Of a stretch of 64,000 nt of DNA, positions 8,414-17,160 are shown piece after piece. The first letter of the stretch is position 1; each line of letters opens with the position of its first letter. A program made the position numbers and the translations under genes. Below the pieces are notes generated by a model. It was not told the origin of the DNA, did no database searches, and was given only the letters and a program-made list of their open reading frames with translations. The stretch comes from Paraburkholderia caballeronis (lineage in GTDB: Bacteria; Pseudomonadota; Gammaproteobacteria; Burkholderiales; Burkholderiaceae), in assembly GCF_900104845.1 (NCBI RefSeq), contig NZ_FNSR01000001.1, positions 3,286,001 to 3,350,000 of the forward strand. The letters are read 5' to 3'.

Positions 8414-9204
8414 ATGATGACCGAAAGCTGGGGCTAGCACGAGCGCATCGAGCCGGACGGCCGCGTCGCGACGATCGTGCTCGACCGGCCCACGCGCCGC
8501 AACGCGCTCGACGCTCCGGCGGCGCACGCGCTCACCGACGCGTTCGCGCGCTTCGAAGCGAAGCCCGACGGGCATGTGGCCGTGCTGTTCGGTGCGGGGG
8601 CGGACACTTCTGCGCGGGCGCGGACCTGAGCGCGGACGGCGACGACGAGCGGCGCAACGACCTGAGCGCGGACGACCCCGGCGCGCTCGGCCCGACGCGG
8701 ATGACGCTGACGAAACCGACGATCGCGGCGGTGTCCGGATATGCGGTCGCGGGCGGCCTCGAACTCGCGCTGATGTGCGACCCGCGCGTCGTCGACGAAG
8801 ATGCGGTGCCCGGCGTGTTCCGCCGGCGCATCGGGATTCCGCTGATCGACGGCGGCGCCGTGCGGCTGCCGCGGCTGATCGGGCTGTCGCGCGCGCTCGA
8901 CCTGATCCTGACCGGACGCGCGGTCGATGCGCGCGACGCGCGGTCGTTCGGCCTCGCGAACCGCATCGTGCCGCGCGGCGGCCGAGGCGCTCGCCGCGCA
9001 ACTGGCCGCGTTCCCGCGGGCCGCTCGGCGCTGGAGCCCAGCCTGCTCGACGAGCTTGCGGACGCGCTGCGGCGCGAAGGCGAAAGCGGTTATCGCGCGG
9101 TGCTCGACGAAGGGCTCGCGGGCGCGGCGCATTTCGCGGAAGGCGCGGGACGGCACGGCGGATCGATCGAACGAAGCGGATCGAACGACGGTCCGGCGGA
9201 CTGA
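8414..9204 (+). pseudogene. Enoyl-CoA hydratase/isomerase (crotonase) gene, inactivated
   Basis: A good AGGAG precedes ATG at 8414, and the frame then reads MMTESWG, a TAG at 8435-8437, and HERIEPDGRVATIVLDRPTR, which is a crotonase N-terminus. Around 8590-8606 the frame shifts by what looks like a lost base within a G-rich run; the oxyanion-hole segment GGHFCAGADLSADG then continues in another frame, with ISGYAVAGG-like text, the second active-site region and FGLANRIVP. Between about 8985 and 9020 the frame is broken again (AAEALAAQLAAFP appears out of frame) and about eight codons typical of the family are missing before RSALE. One stop plus at least two frame disruptions make function unlikely. 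Confidence 0.8.
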
Positions 9205-9270
9205 CGGGGCGGCGGGGCGGCGGCGGGCGTGCTCGATCCGCTGGTTTGCTGCGCTGCCCGCGAATCGCCC

Positions 9271-9470
9271 GATGCGTCGCTCGATGCGTTGCTCGATGCG
9301 TTGCCCGATACGTCGCTCGATACGTTGCCCGATGCGTTGCTCGATACGTTGCCCGATGCGTTGCCCGATGCGTTGCTCGATACGTTGCTCGATACGTTGC
9401 TCGATACGTTGCTTGATACGTTGCTTGATACGTTGCTTGATACGTTGCTTGATACGTTGCTTGATACGTC
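9271..9470. repeat. 12-bp tandem repeat array (minisatellite), 16 full units plus a partial
   Basis: The unit is GATACGTTGCTT with variants at three positions (A/G at 4, T/C at 8, and CTC/CCC/CTT at the end). Units from 9271 to 9402 are mixed; the five full units from 9403 to 9462 are identical, followed by a partial unit. Such a gradient suggests the right end expanded most recently by slippage or unequal crossing-over. Because the unit length is a multiple of three, reading frames through it encode tetrapeptide repeats (LDTL, SNVS, ATYQ), yet none shows a credible gene start, so I treat it as non-coding. It fills most of the 442-base gap between the crotonase pseudogene and the next transporter gene. 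Confidence 0.95.
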
Positions 9471-9646
9471 ATCCTCCCTAATCAACCCGAACGCCCGCCC
9501 GTGTATCCCGGAAAAGCAACAGTGCCGGTCGCGCCGAGCGGCCGCATGGCGCGTTCGGTACAATCCCTAACCGCATCGCCGCCCGCCGCCGTGCGCGAAC
9601 CGCGCGCCGTCCGACGCGCGGACCCTTCTCCGACGCGTCGCCCATC

Positions 9647-10831
9647 ATGCCTCTGCCCCTGCTTGCCCTTGCCGTTGCCGCGTTCGGTATCGGTACCACC
9701 GAGTTCGTCATCATGGGGCTGTTGCCCGACGTCGCGCGCGACCTCGCGGTGTCGATCCCGGCGGCCGGGATGCTGGTGTCCGCGTATGCGCTCGGCGTGA
9801 CGATCGGCGCGCCGATCGTCGCGATCGCGGTGGCGAACATGCCGCGCAAGCAGGCGCTGATGCGGCTCGTCGGCATCTTCATCATCGGCAACCTGCTGTG
9901 CGCGCTCGCGCCGAACTATGCCGTTCTGATGGCCGCGCGCATCGTCACCGCGTTCTGTCACGGCGCGTTCTTCGGGATCGGCTCGGTGGTCGCGGCGGGG
10001 CTCGTCGCGCCGAACCGCCGTGCGCAGGCGATCGCGCTGATGTTCACCGGCCTCACCCTCGCGAACGTGCTCGGCGTGCCGCTCGGCACCGCGCTCGGAC
10101 AGCTCGCCGGCTGGCGCGCGACGTTCTGGGCGGTGACGGTGATCGGCCTGCTGGCGGCCGGCGCGCTCGCCGCGTTCCTGCCGTCGAACATCGAGATGCA
10201 GAAGGCGAGCCTCGTGCGCGAATTCGGCGTGTTGAAGAACCCGCAGGTGCTCGCGGTGCTCGGCGCGAGCGCGCTCGCGTCCGCGAGCCTCTTTTCGGTA
10301 TTCACCTACATCACGCCGATCCTCGAAGACGTGACCGGCTTCTCGCCGCACGCGGTCACGCTCGTGCTGCTGCTGTTCGGACTCGGGTTGACGGTCGGCA
10401 GCACGCTCGGCGGCCGGCTCGCGGACTGGCGGCTGATGCCGTCGCTGCTCGGTTTCCTGTTCGCGATCGGCGTGATCCTCGCCGTGTTCGCGGCCGCGAT
10501 GCATCAGCCGGCCGCCGCGATGGCGACGATCTTCGTGTGGGGCATCCTCGCGTTCGCGATCGTGCCGCCGTTGCAGATGCTGGTCGTCGATCGCGCGAGC
10601 GACGCGCCGAACCTCGCATCGACGCTGAACCAGGGTGCGTTCAACCTCGGCAACGCGGGCGGCGCGTGGCTCGGCGGCGTCGCGATCGGCGCGGGCGCGC
10701 CGCTCACCACGCTGCCGTGGGTCGGGCTGGCGATGGCGGTCGCGTCGTTCGCGCTGACGCTCGTGTCCGCGTCGATGGAAAAACGCGCGCGGCAGCGGAT
10801 GGGGGTCGGGGAAAGTACGTCGTGTGTGTGA
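9647..10831 (+). CDS. Major facilitator superfamily transporter, AraJ/YdhP-like (DHA1 type)
   Basis: Inner-membrane efflux-type transporter of 394 residues with about 12 hydrophobic segments. The opening LAVAAFGIGTTEFVIMGLLPDVARDL is the hallmark of the arabinose-efflux (AraJ/YdhP/PbuE) branch, followed by AGMLVSAYALGVTIGAPIVA and the motif-A-like loop ANMPRKQAL. FCHGAFFGIGSVVAA and GRLADWRLMP are also typical. Substrates in this branch range from sugars to purines and drugs, and the sequence does not decide among them. A TACAAT hexamer at 9559-9564 could be a -10 element, but no convincing -35 accompanies it. A second, unrelated-looking MFS gene follows after 309 bases. Confidence 0.85.
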   Translation: MPLPLLALAVAAFGIGTTEFVIMGLLPDVARDLAVSIPAAGMLVSAYALGVTIGAPIVAIAVANMPRKQALMRLVGIFIIGNLLCALAPNYAVLMAARIVTAFCHGAFFGIGSVVAAGLVAPNRRAQAIALMFTGLTLANVLGVPLGTALGQLAGWRATFWAVTVIGLLAAGALAAFLPSNIEMQKASLVREFGVLKNPQVLAVLGASALASASLFSVFTYITPILEDVTGFSPHAVTLVLLLFGLGLTVGSTLGGRLADWRLMPSLLGFLFAIGVILAVFAAAMHQPAAAMATIFVWGILAFAIVPPLQMLVVDRASDAPNLASTLNQGAFNLGNAGGAWLGGVAIGAGAPLTTLPWVGLAMAVASFALTLVSASMEKRARQRMGVGESTSCV

Positions 10832-11140
10832 TGCGGCGGTAAGGGCGGTTGACGTGCGCTGCCGCTGGTCGGTGCGGCCGGCGTTCGGAGCCGCCTGGGC
10901 CGCGTCGCGGCGATGGCGGCCTGCGCGATCGCATTGCCATGGCTGTCGCTGTCCGCACGTCGGGCGTCATAACCCGCCGGGTTGAATCCATCGCGTGCGC
11001 CCAGCCGCGGCACCCGAAACGCGGCCGCGGACCACATGGCGTCCGCGCCGGAAGCACGGCACACTCCCCGCCCCGACACCGCCCGCGCCGCTGCCGCCCC
11101 CGGCGGGCCGATCCCCTCACCCGTAGTAGCATCTCGCCCG
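10832..11140. other. 309-base gap without a recognised gene
   Basis: The stretch between the two tandem transporter genes is GC-rich. It contains reading frames continuous with the second transporter but without family-like residues, and no clear promoter, terminator or repeat. I see nothing specific in it. Confidence 0.5.
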
Positions 11141-12340
11141 ATGAAGGCCATCCTGTCCCGCGATTTTCTCGCGCTGATCCTGAGCGTCGCCGTCGTCGGC
11201 CTCGGGTCCGGCGCCACGCTTCCCCTTACCGCACTCGCGTTGTCCGAAGCCGGCCACGGCGCCGGCATCGTCGGGCTGCTCACCGCCGCGCAGGCCGGCG
11301 GCGGCCTCGTCGTCGTGCCGCTCGCCGCGTGGATCGCGGCGCGCTTCGGCCACCGCCGCGTGATCGCCAGCTCGGTCGTCGCGGTCGCCGCCGCGACCGC
11401 GCTGATGCAGGCCGGCACCAACCTGTGGGTCTGGGCAGCGCTGCGGATCGTCTGCGGCGCCGCGCTGATGCTGCTGTTCACGATCGGCGAGGCGTGGGTC
11501 AACGAACTCGCGAACGACGCGAGCCGCGGCCGCGTCGTCGCGGTTTATGCGACCACCTTCACGCTGTTCCAGATGGCCGGCCCGGTGCTGGTGAACCGGA
11601 TCGCGGATTTCACCGGATGGCGCTTCGCGATCTGCGGCGCGATCTTCGTGGCCGCGCTGCCGGTGCTCGCCGCGATCCGCACGACGCCGCACGCCGCCGC
11701 CGCGCACGGTCCGCACGGCGGCTGGCGCGCGGTGCTGCCGAAGATGCCCGCGCTCGTGATCGCGACCGGCTTCTTCGCGCTGTTCGACACGCTCGCGCTG
11801 TCATTGCTGCCGCTGTTCGCGATCGGCCACGGGATTCGCGCGGACGTCGCGGTGCTGTTCGCGTCGGCGGTGCTGTTCGGCGACACGGTGATGCAGGTGC
11901 CGATCGGCTGGCTCGCGGACCGTCTCGGCCGCGCCCGCGTGCATGCGGGCGCGGGGGTCGTCGTCGCGGCGCTGCTGCCGTTGCTGCCGTTCGCGATGGC
12001 GACGCAGTGGCTGTACTGGCCGGTGCTGCTCGCGCTCGGCGCGGCGGCCGGCTCGATCTACACGCTCGCGATCGTCGCGTGCGGCGAGCGGTTCGAAGGC
12101 GTCGCGCTGGTGTCCGCGAGCGCGCTCGTCAGCGCGTCGTGGAGCGCGGCGAGCTTCGGCGGCCCGCTCGTCGCGGGCGCGCTGATGGAGCGCGCGGGCG
12201 CGGACTCGATGCTGTGGGTGCTGCTCGCGGCGGTGCTCGCGTTTCTCGTCGCGCTGCGCTGGGAGAACGCGCGCGGACATAAGAGCCACGACACGCAGCG
12301 GGCGAAGGAGACAGTCCGCCGCAGCGTCACGCCACGCTGA
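11141..12340 (+). CDS. Major facilitator superfamily transporter (YcaD-like)
   Basis: Membrane transporter of 399 residues with about 12 hydrophobic segments. The start MKAILSRDFLALIL was chosen because the residues encoded upstream in frame are charged and proline-rich, whereas this ATG begins directly with a membrane helix. Typical features are AGIVGLLTAAQAGGG, the loop ARFGHRRVIASS between helices 2 and 3, FTIGEAWVNELANDASRGRVV, and GWLADRLGRARVHAG as the second-half equivalent. The ERGEAWVN/NE..RGR pattern resembles the YcaD subgroup. The substrate is unknown. Convergent with fahA; a shared hairpin lies between them. Confidence 0.8.
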   Translation: MKAILSRDFLALILSVAVVGLGSGATLPLTALALSEAGHGAGIVGLLTAAQAGGGLVVVPLAAWIAARFGHRRVIASSVVAVAAATALMQAGTNLWVWAALRIVCGAALMLLFTIGEAWVNELANDASRGRVVAVYATTFTLFQMAGPVLVNRIADFTGWRFAICGAIFVAALPVLAAIRTTPHAAAAHGPHGGWRAVLPKMPALVIATGFFALFDTLALSLLPLFAIGHGIRADVAVLFASAVLFGDTVMQVPIGWLADRLGRARVHAGAGVVVAALLPLLPFAMATQWLYWPVLLALGAAAGSIYTLAIVACGERFEGVALVSASALVSASWSAASFGGPLVAGALMERAGADSMLWVLLAAVLAFLVALRWENARGHKSHDTQRAKETVRRSVTPR

Positions 12341-12363
12341 AGCTTCGCGCGCCGCAGCCGCCA

Positions 12364-12399
12364 TGAAAAAAGCCGGCGTCCATCGAAGGACACCGGCTT
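12364..12399 (-). terminator. Rho-independent terminator after fahA
   Basis: Arms AAGCCGGCGTCC (12370-12381) and GGACACCGGCTT (12388-12399) pair with one mismatch around a six-base loop. On the minus strand the stem is followed by a run of T (complement of the A-run at 12366-12371), which suits the end of the hmgA-fahA transcript. It also lies 23 bases past the convergent transporter gene. Confidence 0.8.
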
Positions 12400-12432
12400 C
12401 ATCGACCGGTCAACCGGCCATACACGATCGAA

Positions 12433-13746
12433 TCACTTCGCCGCCGGCAAAATCTTCCCGACGCACGTACCGAACCCGACCCGATAGCCGTCGCCCTGGC
12501 ACCACCCGGCGAGCGTCAGCTCGTCGCCGTCCTCGATGAACGACCGCGCGCCGCCGCCGTTCAGTTCGAGCGGCTTCTTGCCGTTCCACGTCAGTTCGAG
12601 CAGGCTGCCGAACGAATCCTCCGTCGGCCCCGAGATCGTGCCCGAGCCCATCAGGTCGCCGACCCGCGTGTTGCAGCCGGACACCGTGTGATGCGCCAGT
12701 TGCTGCGCCATCGTCCAGTACATGTGGCGGAAATTCGTGCGCGCGATCGTCGTCGCTTCGTTCGCGCCTTCGGCGCGCAGCCGCACTTCGAGCGCGATGT
12801 CGAACGCGTGGTCGCCGTCGTGTCGCAGATACGCGAGCGGCTGCGGCTCCTGCGCCGGCTGCGCGACGCGGAACGGCTCCAGCGCGTCGAGCGTGACGAT
12901 CCACGGCGAAATCGACGTCGCGAACGTCTTCGCGTTGAACGGCCCGAGCGGCACGTATTCCCACTGCTGGATGTCGCGCGCGCTCCAGTCGTTCAGCAGC
13001 ACCATCCCGAAGATGTGATCCTCGGCGTGGGCGCACGCGACCGGCTCGCCGAGCGCGTTGCCGCGCCCGATGACGAAGCCGGTCTCCAGTTCGATGTCGA
13101 GCTTGCGGCATGCGCCGAACACCGGGCGCTCGTGGTCCGGCAGCTTCAGTTGCCCGTTCGGCCGCCGCACCGGCGTGCCGCTGACCACCACCGACGACGC
13201 CCGGCCGTTGTAGCCGATCGGCATCTCGGACCAGTTCGGCAGCAGCGCGTTCTTCGGATCGCGGAACATCGAGCCGACGTTGGTCGCGTGCTCCTTCGAC
13301 GAATAGAAGTCGGTGTAGCCCGGAATCTCGACCGGCAGATGCAGCGTCGCATCCTTGAGCGCCACGAGCGCGCGTTCGCGCAGCGCCGCGTCGTCGCGCA
13401 GCGTCGCGGTATCGCGCGCGAGCAGCGCGCTCAGTTGCACGCGCACGCTGCGCCACGCAGCGCGGCCGAGCGCGATGAAACCGTTCAGCGCGGGCTGCGC
13501 GAACAGGTCGGCCGGCGCGCCGGCCGGCAGCGTCAGCAGGCCGGCGCCGGCGAGCGCGGACAGATCGACAACGAAGTCGCCGATCGCGACGCCGACGCGC
13601 GTAGCCGCATCGCGCGCGTCGCTGAACACGCCGAACGGCAGGTTCTGGATCGGGAAGTCGCCGTGCGGATCGTTCGCGCTGTCGATCCAGCTCTTGCGCG
13701 ACGGATCGAGCGTCGCCTGAAGATCGCTCGGAAGGGTGCGGCTCAT
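12433..13746 (-). CDS. fahA: Fumarylacetoacetase
   Basis: Last enzyme of tyrosine/homogentisate degradation; hydrolyses fumarylacetoacetate to fumarate and acetoacetate. 437 residues, as in other bacterial and animal FAH proteins. The catalytic and metal-binding pieces are visible: [17 protein letters not shown], the acidic ELETGFVIG, and [20 protein letters not shown] followed by the lysine in [11 protein letters not shown] small N-terminal SH3-like domain precedes. The start MSRTLPSD overlaps the hmgA stop codon in an ATGA arrangement, so the two genes are translationally coupled. The frame is open further upstream inside hmgA, but those codons are only the hmgA shadow. Confidence 0.96.
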   Translation of the reverse strand: MSRTLPSDLQATLDPSRKSWIDSANDPHGDFPIQNLPFGVFSDARDAATRVGVAIGDFVVDLSALAGAGLLTLPAGAPADLFAQPALNGFIALGRAAWRSVRVQLSALLARDTATLRDDAALRERALVALKDATLHLPVEIPGYTDFYSSKEHATNVGSMFRDPKNALLPNWSEMPIGYNGRASSVVVSGTPVRRPNGQLKLPDHERPVFGACRKLDIELETGFVIGRGNALGEPVACAHAEDHIFGMVLLNDWSARDIQQWEYVPLGPFNAKTFATSISPWIVTLDALEPFRVAQPAQEPQPLAYLRHDGDHAFDIALEVRLRAEGANEATTIARTNFRHMYWTMAQQLAHHTVSGCNTRVGDLMGSGTISGPTEDSFGSLLELTWNGKKPLELNGGGARSFIEDGDELTLAGWCQGDGYRVGFGTCVGKILPAAK

Positions 13747-15083
13747 CGTTGCTCCGGGTTGAAGTGTTTCGCGAGGCCTTGCCAGCACTCGTAGTAGTTC
13801 GCCTGACGCTGCGGCGTTTCGAGCGCGAAACGCGTCGGCCGGATCAGCGTGCGCGTCTCGAACATGAACGCCATCGTGTTGTCGACCTTGTGCGGCTTCG
13901 TCGTGTCGGCGTTCGACGCCTTCTCGAAGGTGTCCGCGTCCGGCCCGTGGCCCGCCATGCAGTTGTGCAGGCTCGCGCCGCCCGGCACGAAACCCTCGGC
14001 CTTCGCGTCGTACGCGCCGTGCACGAGGCCCATGAATTCGCTCGCGACGTTGCGGTGGAACCAGGGCGGGCGGAACGTGTCCTCGGCCGCGAGCCAGCGC
14101 GGCGGGAAGATCACGAAGTCGATCGAATCGACGCCCGGCGTGTCGGTCGGCGCGTGCAGCACGAGGAAGATCGACGGGTCCGGGTGGTCGTAGCTGATCG
14201 AGCCGATCGTGTTGAAGCGGCGCAGGTCGTATTTGTACGGCGCGTAGTTGCCGTGCCACGCGACGACGTCGAGCGGCGAATGGCCGATGTCCGCGCGCCA
14301 CAACTGGCCGTTCAGCTTGGTCACCAGTTCGAAATCGCCTTCGCGGTCCTCGTAGGCGGCGCGCGGCGTCAGGAAGTCGCGCGGATTCGCGAGGCCGTTC
14401 GAGCCGATCGGCCCGAGGTCCGGCAGCCGCAGCAGCGCACCGAAGTTCTCGCAGAGGTAGCCGCGCGCGTCGCCGTCCGGCAGATCGACCGCGAAGCGCA
14501 CGCCGCGCGGAATCACGGCGATCTCGAACGGCTCGACGTCGAGCCGCCCCATCTCGGTCGCGATCGACAGCCGGCCGTGCTGCGGCACGATCAGCAGTTC
14601 GCCGTCGCTGTCGTAGAAGAAGCGGTCGACCATCGGCCGGTTCGCCGCGTACAGATGAATCGCGCAGCCGTTCATCGACGCGGCCGAGCCGTTGCCGGCC
14701 ATCGTGACCCAGCCGTCGATGAAGTCGGTCGGCGCGGCCGGCATCGGCAGCGGGTTCCAGCGCAACTGGTTCGGCGGGGTCGGCGGCACGTCCGCGAAGT
14801 CGGCGACGAGCCGCATTGCGCCGCCGATCGTGCCGGACGCGAGCGGCGTGAACGGCTGATGCATCGCGCCCGGACGGATCCGGTACAGCCACGAGCGGCG
14901 GTTGTGCGAGCGCGGCGCGGTGAACGCGGTGCCCGAAAGCTGTTCCGCGTACAGGCCGTACGCGGCGCGCTGCGGCGAGTTGCGGCCTTCCGGCAGCGCG
15001 CCGGGCAGCGCCTCGGTCGCGAATTCGTTGGCGAAGCCGCTCAGGTAGCCGGCGTCGAGGGGGGGGCGCAAGGGTGCGTTCAT
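13743..15083 (-). CDS. hmgA: Homogentisate 1,2-dioxygenase
   Basis: Iron(II) ring-cleaving dioxygenase that converts homogentisate to maleylacetoacetate; 446 residues, the usual length. The start [21 protein letters not shown] is the conserved family N-terminus; 16 in-frame upstream codons are discarded. Iron ligands are recognisable in [14 protein letters not shown] (His and Glu) and [13 protein letters not shown] (His). It is the promoter-proximal gene of hmgA-fahA. Maleylacetoacetate isomerase is not in this window and must be elsewhere or be bypassed. The 329-base upstream gap carries an operator-like repeat. Confidence 0.96.
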   Translation of the reverse strand: MNAPLRPPLDAGYLSGFANEFATEALPGALPEGRNSPQRAAYGLYAEQLSGTAFTAPRSHNRRSWLYRIRPGAMHQPFTPLASGTIGGAMRLVADFADVPPTPPNQLRWNPLPMPAAPTDFIDGWVTMAGNGSAASMNGCAIHLYAANRPMVDRFFYDSDGELLIVPQHGRLSIATEMGRLDVEPFEIAVIPRGVRFAVDLPDGDARGYLCENFGALLRLPDLGPIGSNGLANPRDFLTPRAAYEDREGDFELVTKLNGQLWRADIGHSPLDVVAWHGNYAPYKYDLRRFNTIGSISYDHPDPSIFLVLHAPTDTPGVDSIDFVIFPPRWLAAEDTFRPPWFHRNVASEFMGLVHGAYDAKAEGFVPGGASLHNCMAGHGPDADTFEKASNADTTKPHKVDNTMAFMFETRTLIRPTRFALETPQRQANYYECWQGLAKHFNPEQR

Positions 15084-15205
15084 CAGCGGAGTCTCCACGT
15101 TGCTGCGCCGGGCGCGGCGGGCGCGCCGCACGGCGGTCGTCGGGTCTGGCGCGGCCCGCGACGGGGCCGGCGCGCACGCCGTTCCGCCGCGCAGCCGCCG
15201 CGCGA

Positions 15206-15251
15206 TTTACGAATGGTAAAACGAATTACGTATAGTGAAATTCCACGTAAA
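15206..15251. promoter_or_regulatory. Operator-like repeats upstream of hmgA
   Basis: Within the 15084-15412 gap, an AT-rich island stands out from GC-rich flanks. Hexamers TTTACG (15206-15211) and CGTAAA (15246-15251) are reverse complements, and ATTACGTA lies between them. The layout resembles IclR-type (HmgR) control regions of homogentisate operons, but no iclR gene is adjacent and the match is by eye. It lies 123-168 bases upstream of the hmgA start and 162 bases upstream of the divergent EAL-domain gene. No firm -35/-10 pair could be assigned. Confidence 0.4.
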
Positions 15252-15412
15252 CCCTGATCCGCTTTACTTCGCGCGGAACCGTGCCGATAACGATATGACC
15301 ATTTAGTGCATGCCGGCGCGCCGCAGGCTGCTACCATCCTGTGATCGGCGCCCCCCGCCGCGAACCGCGTCCGGCATGGCCCACGCCGCCGCCCGCCGTC
15401 TTTCCGATCACG

Positions 15413-16240
15413 ATGATTCCACCCACCATTCCCGAACTCGTCGCCCGCGCAGCCGAGCATCCGTTCCTCGGCGAGCACCTCGCGATGGGCACCGGCGCGC
15501 GCGCCGCACAGGCCGTCGCGCGGCGCGGCGGCATCGAACTGTGCAGCGCGTACGAGCCGATCTACGACGTGACCGTGCACGGCCTCGAACAGTCGCTGTC
15601 GGCGGAGCCCGCGAGCGCCGAGCGCTTCGGCGACGAACTCGGCTTCCAGGCGGTCACGCTGCGCGCGGACGGCCCGCAGGCGGTGCCGTGCGACCCGTTC
15701 GGCGACACGCTCGACGACCCGGAACTGGTCGCGCTCGACCGGATGGCGCGCGCGCTGCACGCGATCAACTTCCTCGGCGCGAAGCAGCACGGGCTGCTGT
15801 TCCTGCGCGTGCACGAACGGCTGCTGAAGAGCGTGAAGTACGACCACGGCCGGCACTTCTCGAATATCCTCGTGTCGTTCGGGCTGAACCCGGGGCGCAT
15901 CGTGATCGAACTGCCGGCCGCCGCGGTCGCACACCGGACCTTCGTCGGCTACCTGACGAAGAGTTACCAGCGTTACGGCTTCAAGGTCGCCGGCAACCTG
16001 CCGAACGCCGGACAGATCCTGTCGGTGTCCGACATGGCGCGGCTCGACTTCGTGAAGATGGATGCGGGCATCGCGCTGCGCGACTCGATGGTGAAGCCGC
16101 TCGTCAGCTATGCGGCGCGGCTGCGCATCCCGCTGATCTTCAGCCGCGTCGCGGACGCCGCGCAGTTCGACCTGCTGCAACAGTACGACGTGCGGTTCGT
16201 GCAGGGGCCGCTGTTCGCCGCGCAGGACAAGATCGTCTGA
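15413..16240 (+). CDS. EAL-domain protein, probably catalytically inactive
   Basis: A 275-residue cytoplasmic protein with the layout of a stand-alone EAL (cyclic-di-GMP phosphodiesterase) domain. It shows AYEPIYDV near residue 46 where active EALs read YQPIVD, then VIELPAAAV, DFVKMDAGIALRD and FVQGPLF. The EALLR signature, the DDFG metal motif and the second glutamate of the ExT/SE element are absent or replaced (the DDFG region reads AGNLPNAG). This suggests a protein that binds a nucleotide or a partner rather than hydrolysing c-di-GMP. The start MIPPTIPEL was preferred to an upstream in-frame ATG at 15341 that adds a proline-rich, non-conserved segment. Divergent from hmgA. Confidence 0.75.
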   Translation: MIPPTIPELVARAAEHPFLGEHLAMGTGARAAQAVARRGGIELCSAYEPIYDVTVHGLEQSLSAEPASAERFGDELGFQAVTLRADGPQAVPCDPFGDTLDDPELVALDRMARALHAINFLGAKQHGLLFLRVHERLLKSVKYDHGRHFSNILVSFGLNPGRIVIELPAAAVAHRTFVGYLTKSYQRYGFKVAGNLPNAGQILSVSDMARLDFVKMDAGIALRDSMVKPLVSYAARLRIPLIFSRVADAAQFDLLQQYDVRFVQGPLFAAQDKIV

Positions 16241-16484
16241 ACGGCTCGGGAATGTCCGTCCCGCAGTCGCGCGCCGGTTATCCGCCGGTTATCTGATCGC
16301 TCCCCGCCAGCCATCCGTCTGCCGACCGTCTGTCGCCCGCCCGCCGTGCGCAAAGCCGCAAGGCACCGCGCGAAAACCATCGCCGAAAACGATCCCGACA
16401 CGCGCGGCTATCAAGAACGGACGCCCATCTGCCGTTAGCAAACGGAGTCGTCCACCCAAAACCTGAAACAAACGGGGATTCAGT

Positions 16485-17102
16485 TTGAGAACAACAATCA
16501 AGGCCGTCGTCGCGGCGGTCGCCTGCACGGCGGCGCTCGCGGGTTGCGTAGCCGATGGACGGGGCGGGCTCGCGTTCGACCCGAACCGCATCAATGCAAC
16601 GGTCGCGGTCGGCGCACAGCCGGCCTACGAAGAGGTGTATCAGCCGATGCCGACCGACGTGTACGTGTCGACGATCGTCGATCGCGACGTGGTCGTCGTG
16701 GGCGGCAACACGTATCTGTGGGTCACCGGCCCGGACGGCGTGCGCCGCCGCGAGTTCTATGCGCACGGCGACCACCGCGCGGAGGTGTTCCATCGCCGCG
16801 AGGAACTGCATTCGGTGATGGCGCATCACGGCGGCCGTCTGCCCGACCGTCCGATCGGCCGCCCGGGCGGTCCGGAACATCCGTTCGCGGGCGGCCCCGG
16901 CCATCCGGGCGGTCCCGAGCATCCGTTCGGCGCACCGGGCCATCCGGGCGCGGGCGGCCCCGAGCACGGCGAGCGCAACGACCACGCGTTCGCGGGCGCG
17001 CCGAACCGTCCGATGCCCGGCGGCCCCGGCCCCGGTCATGCACCGGCGCCGAACCGTCCCGAGCACGCGTCGAAACCCGAGCACAAGGACAAGAAGTCGT
17101 AA
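16485..17102 (+). CDS. Gly/Pro/His-rich lipoprotein of unknown function
   Basis: I do not recognise the family. The 205-residue product starts with TTG after GGGGA and has a lipoprotein signal peptide: positively charged MRTTIK, a hydrophobic stretch, and the lipobox LAGC with the acylated cysteine at residue 21. Residues ~45-110 form a compact region (PMPTDVYVSTIVDRDVVVVGGNTYLWVTGPDG) resembling small periplasmic or outer-membrane accessory proteins. From ~118 the sequence becomes low-complexity, with repeats of PGGPEHPF and GHPG, ending in a lysine/histidine-rich tail (EHKDKKS). The histidines could bind metal, which is inference. It follows the EAL gene by 244 bases and is convergent with murB. 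Confidence 0.75.
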   Translation: MRTTIKAVVAAVACTAALAGCVADGRGGLAFDPNRINATVAVGAQPAYEEVYQPMPTDVYVSTIVDRDVVVVGGNTYLWVTGPDGVRRREFYAHGDHRAEVFHRREELHSVMAHHGGRLPDRPIGRPGGPEHPFAGGPGHPGGPEHPFGAPGHPGAGGPEHGERNDHAFAGAPNRPMPGGPGPGHAPAPNRPEHASKPEHKDKKS

Positions 17103-17160
17103 CTCGACGGGAAAGCCGCCGCAACCGGACGGCGGCGGGCGGCAACGAAGCCGGCCGCCG

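Noticed and set aside
9271..9470. CRISPR array
   Set aside because: Units are 12 bp, directly abutting, with no spacers and no cas genes nearby.
7688..9470. Integrated plasmid or genomic island around the Osa-like gene
   Set aside because: No integrase, transfer, replication or partition gene, tRNA boundary or direct-repeat attachment site is visible on either side.
12433..15177. A 914-codon minus-strand frame that would fuse sequence inside hmgA to fumarylacetoacetase
   Set aside because: Only the last 437 codons look like a protein; the ATGA overlap with hmgA gives a natural start for fahA.
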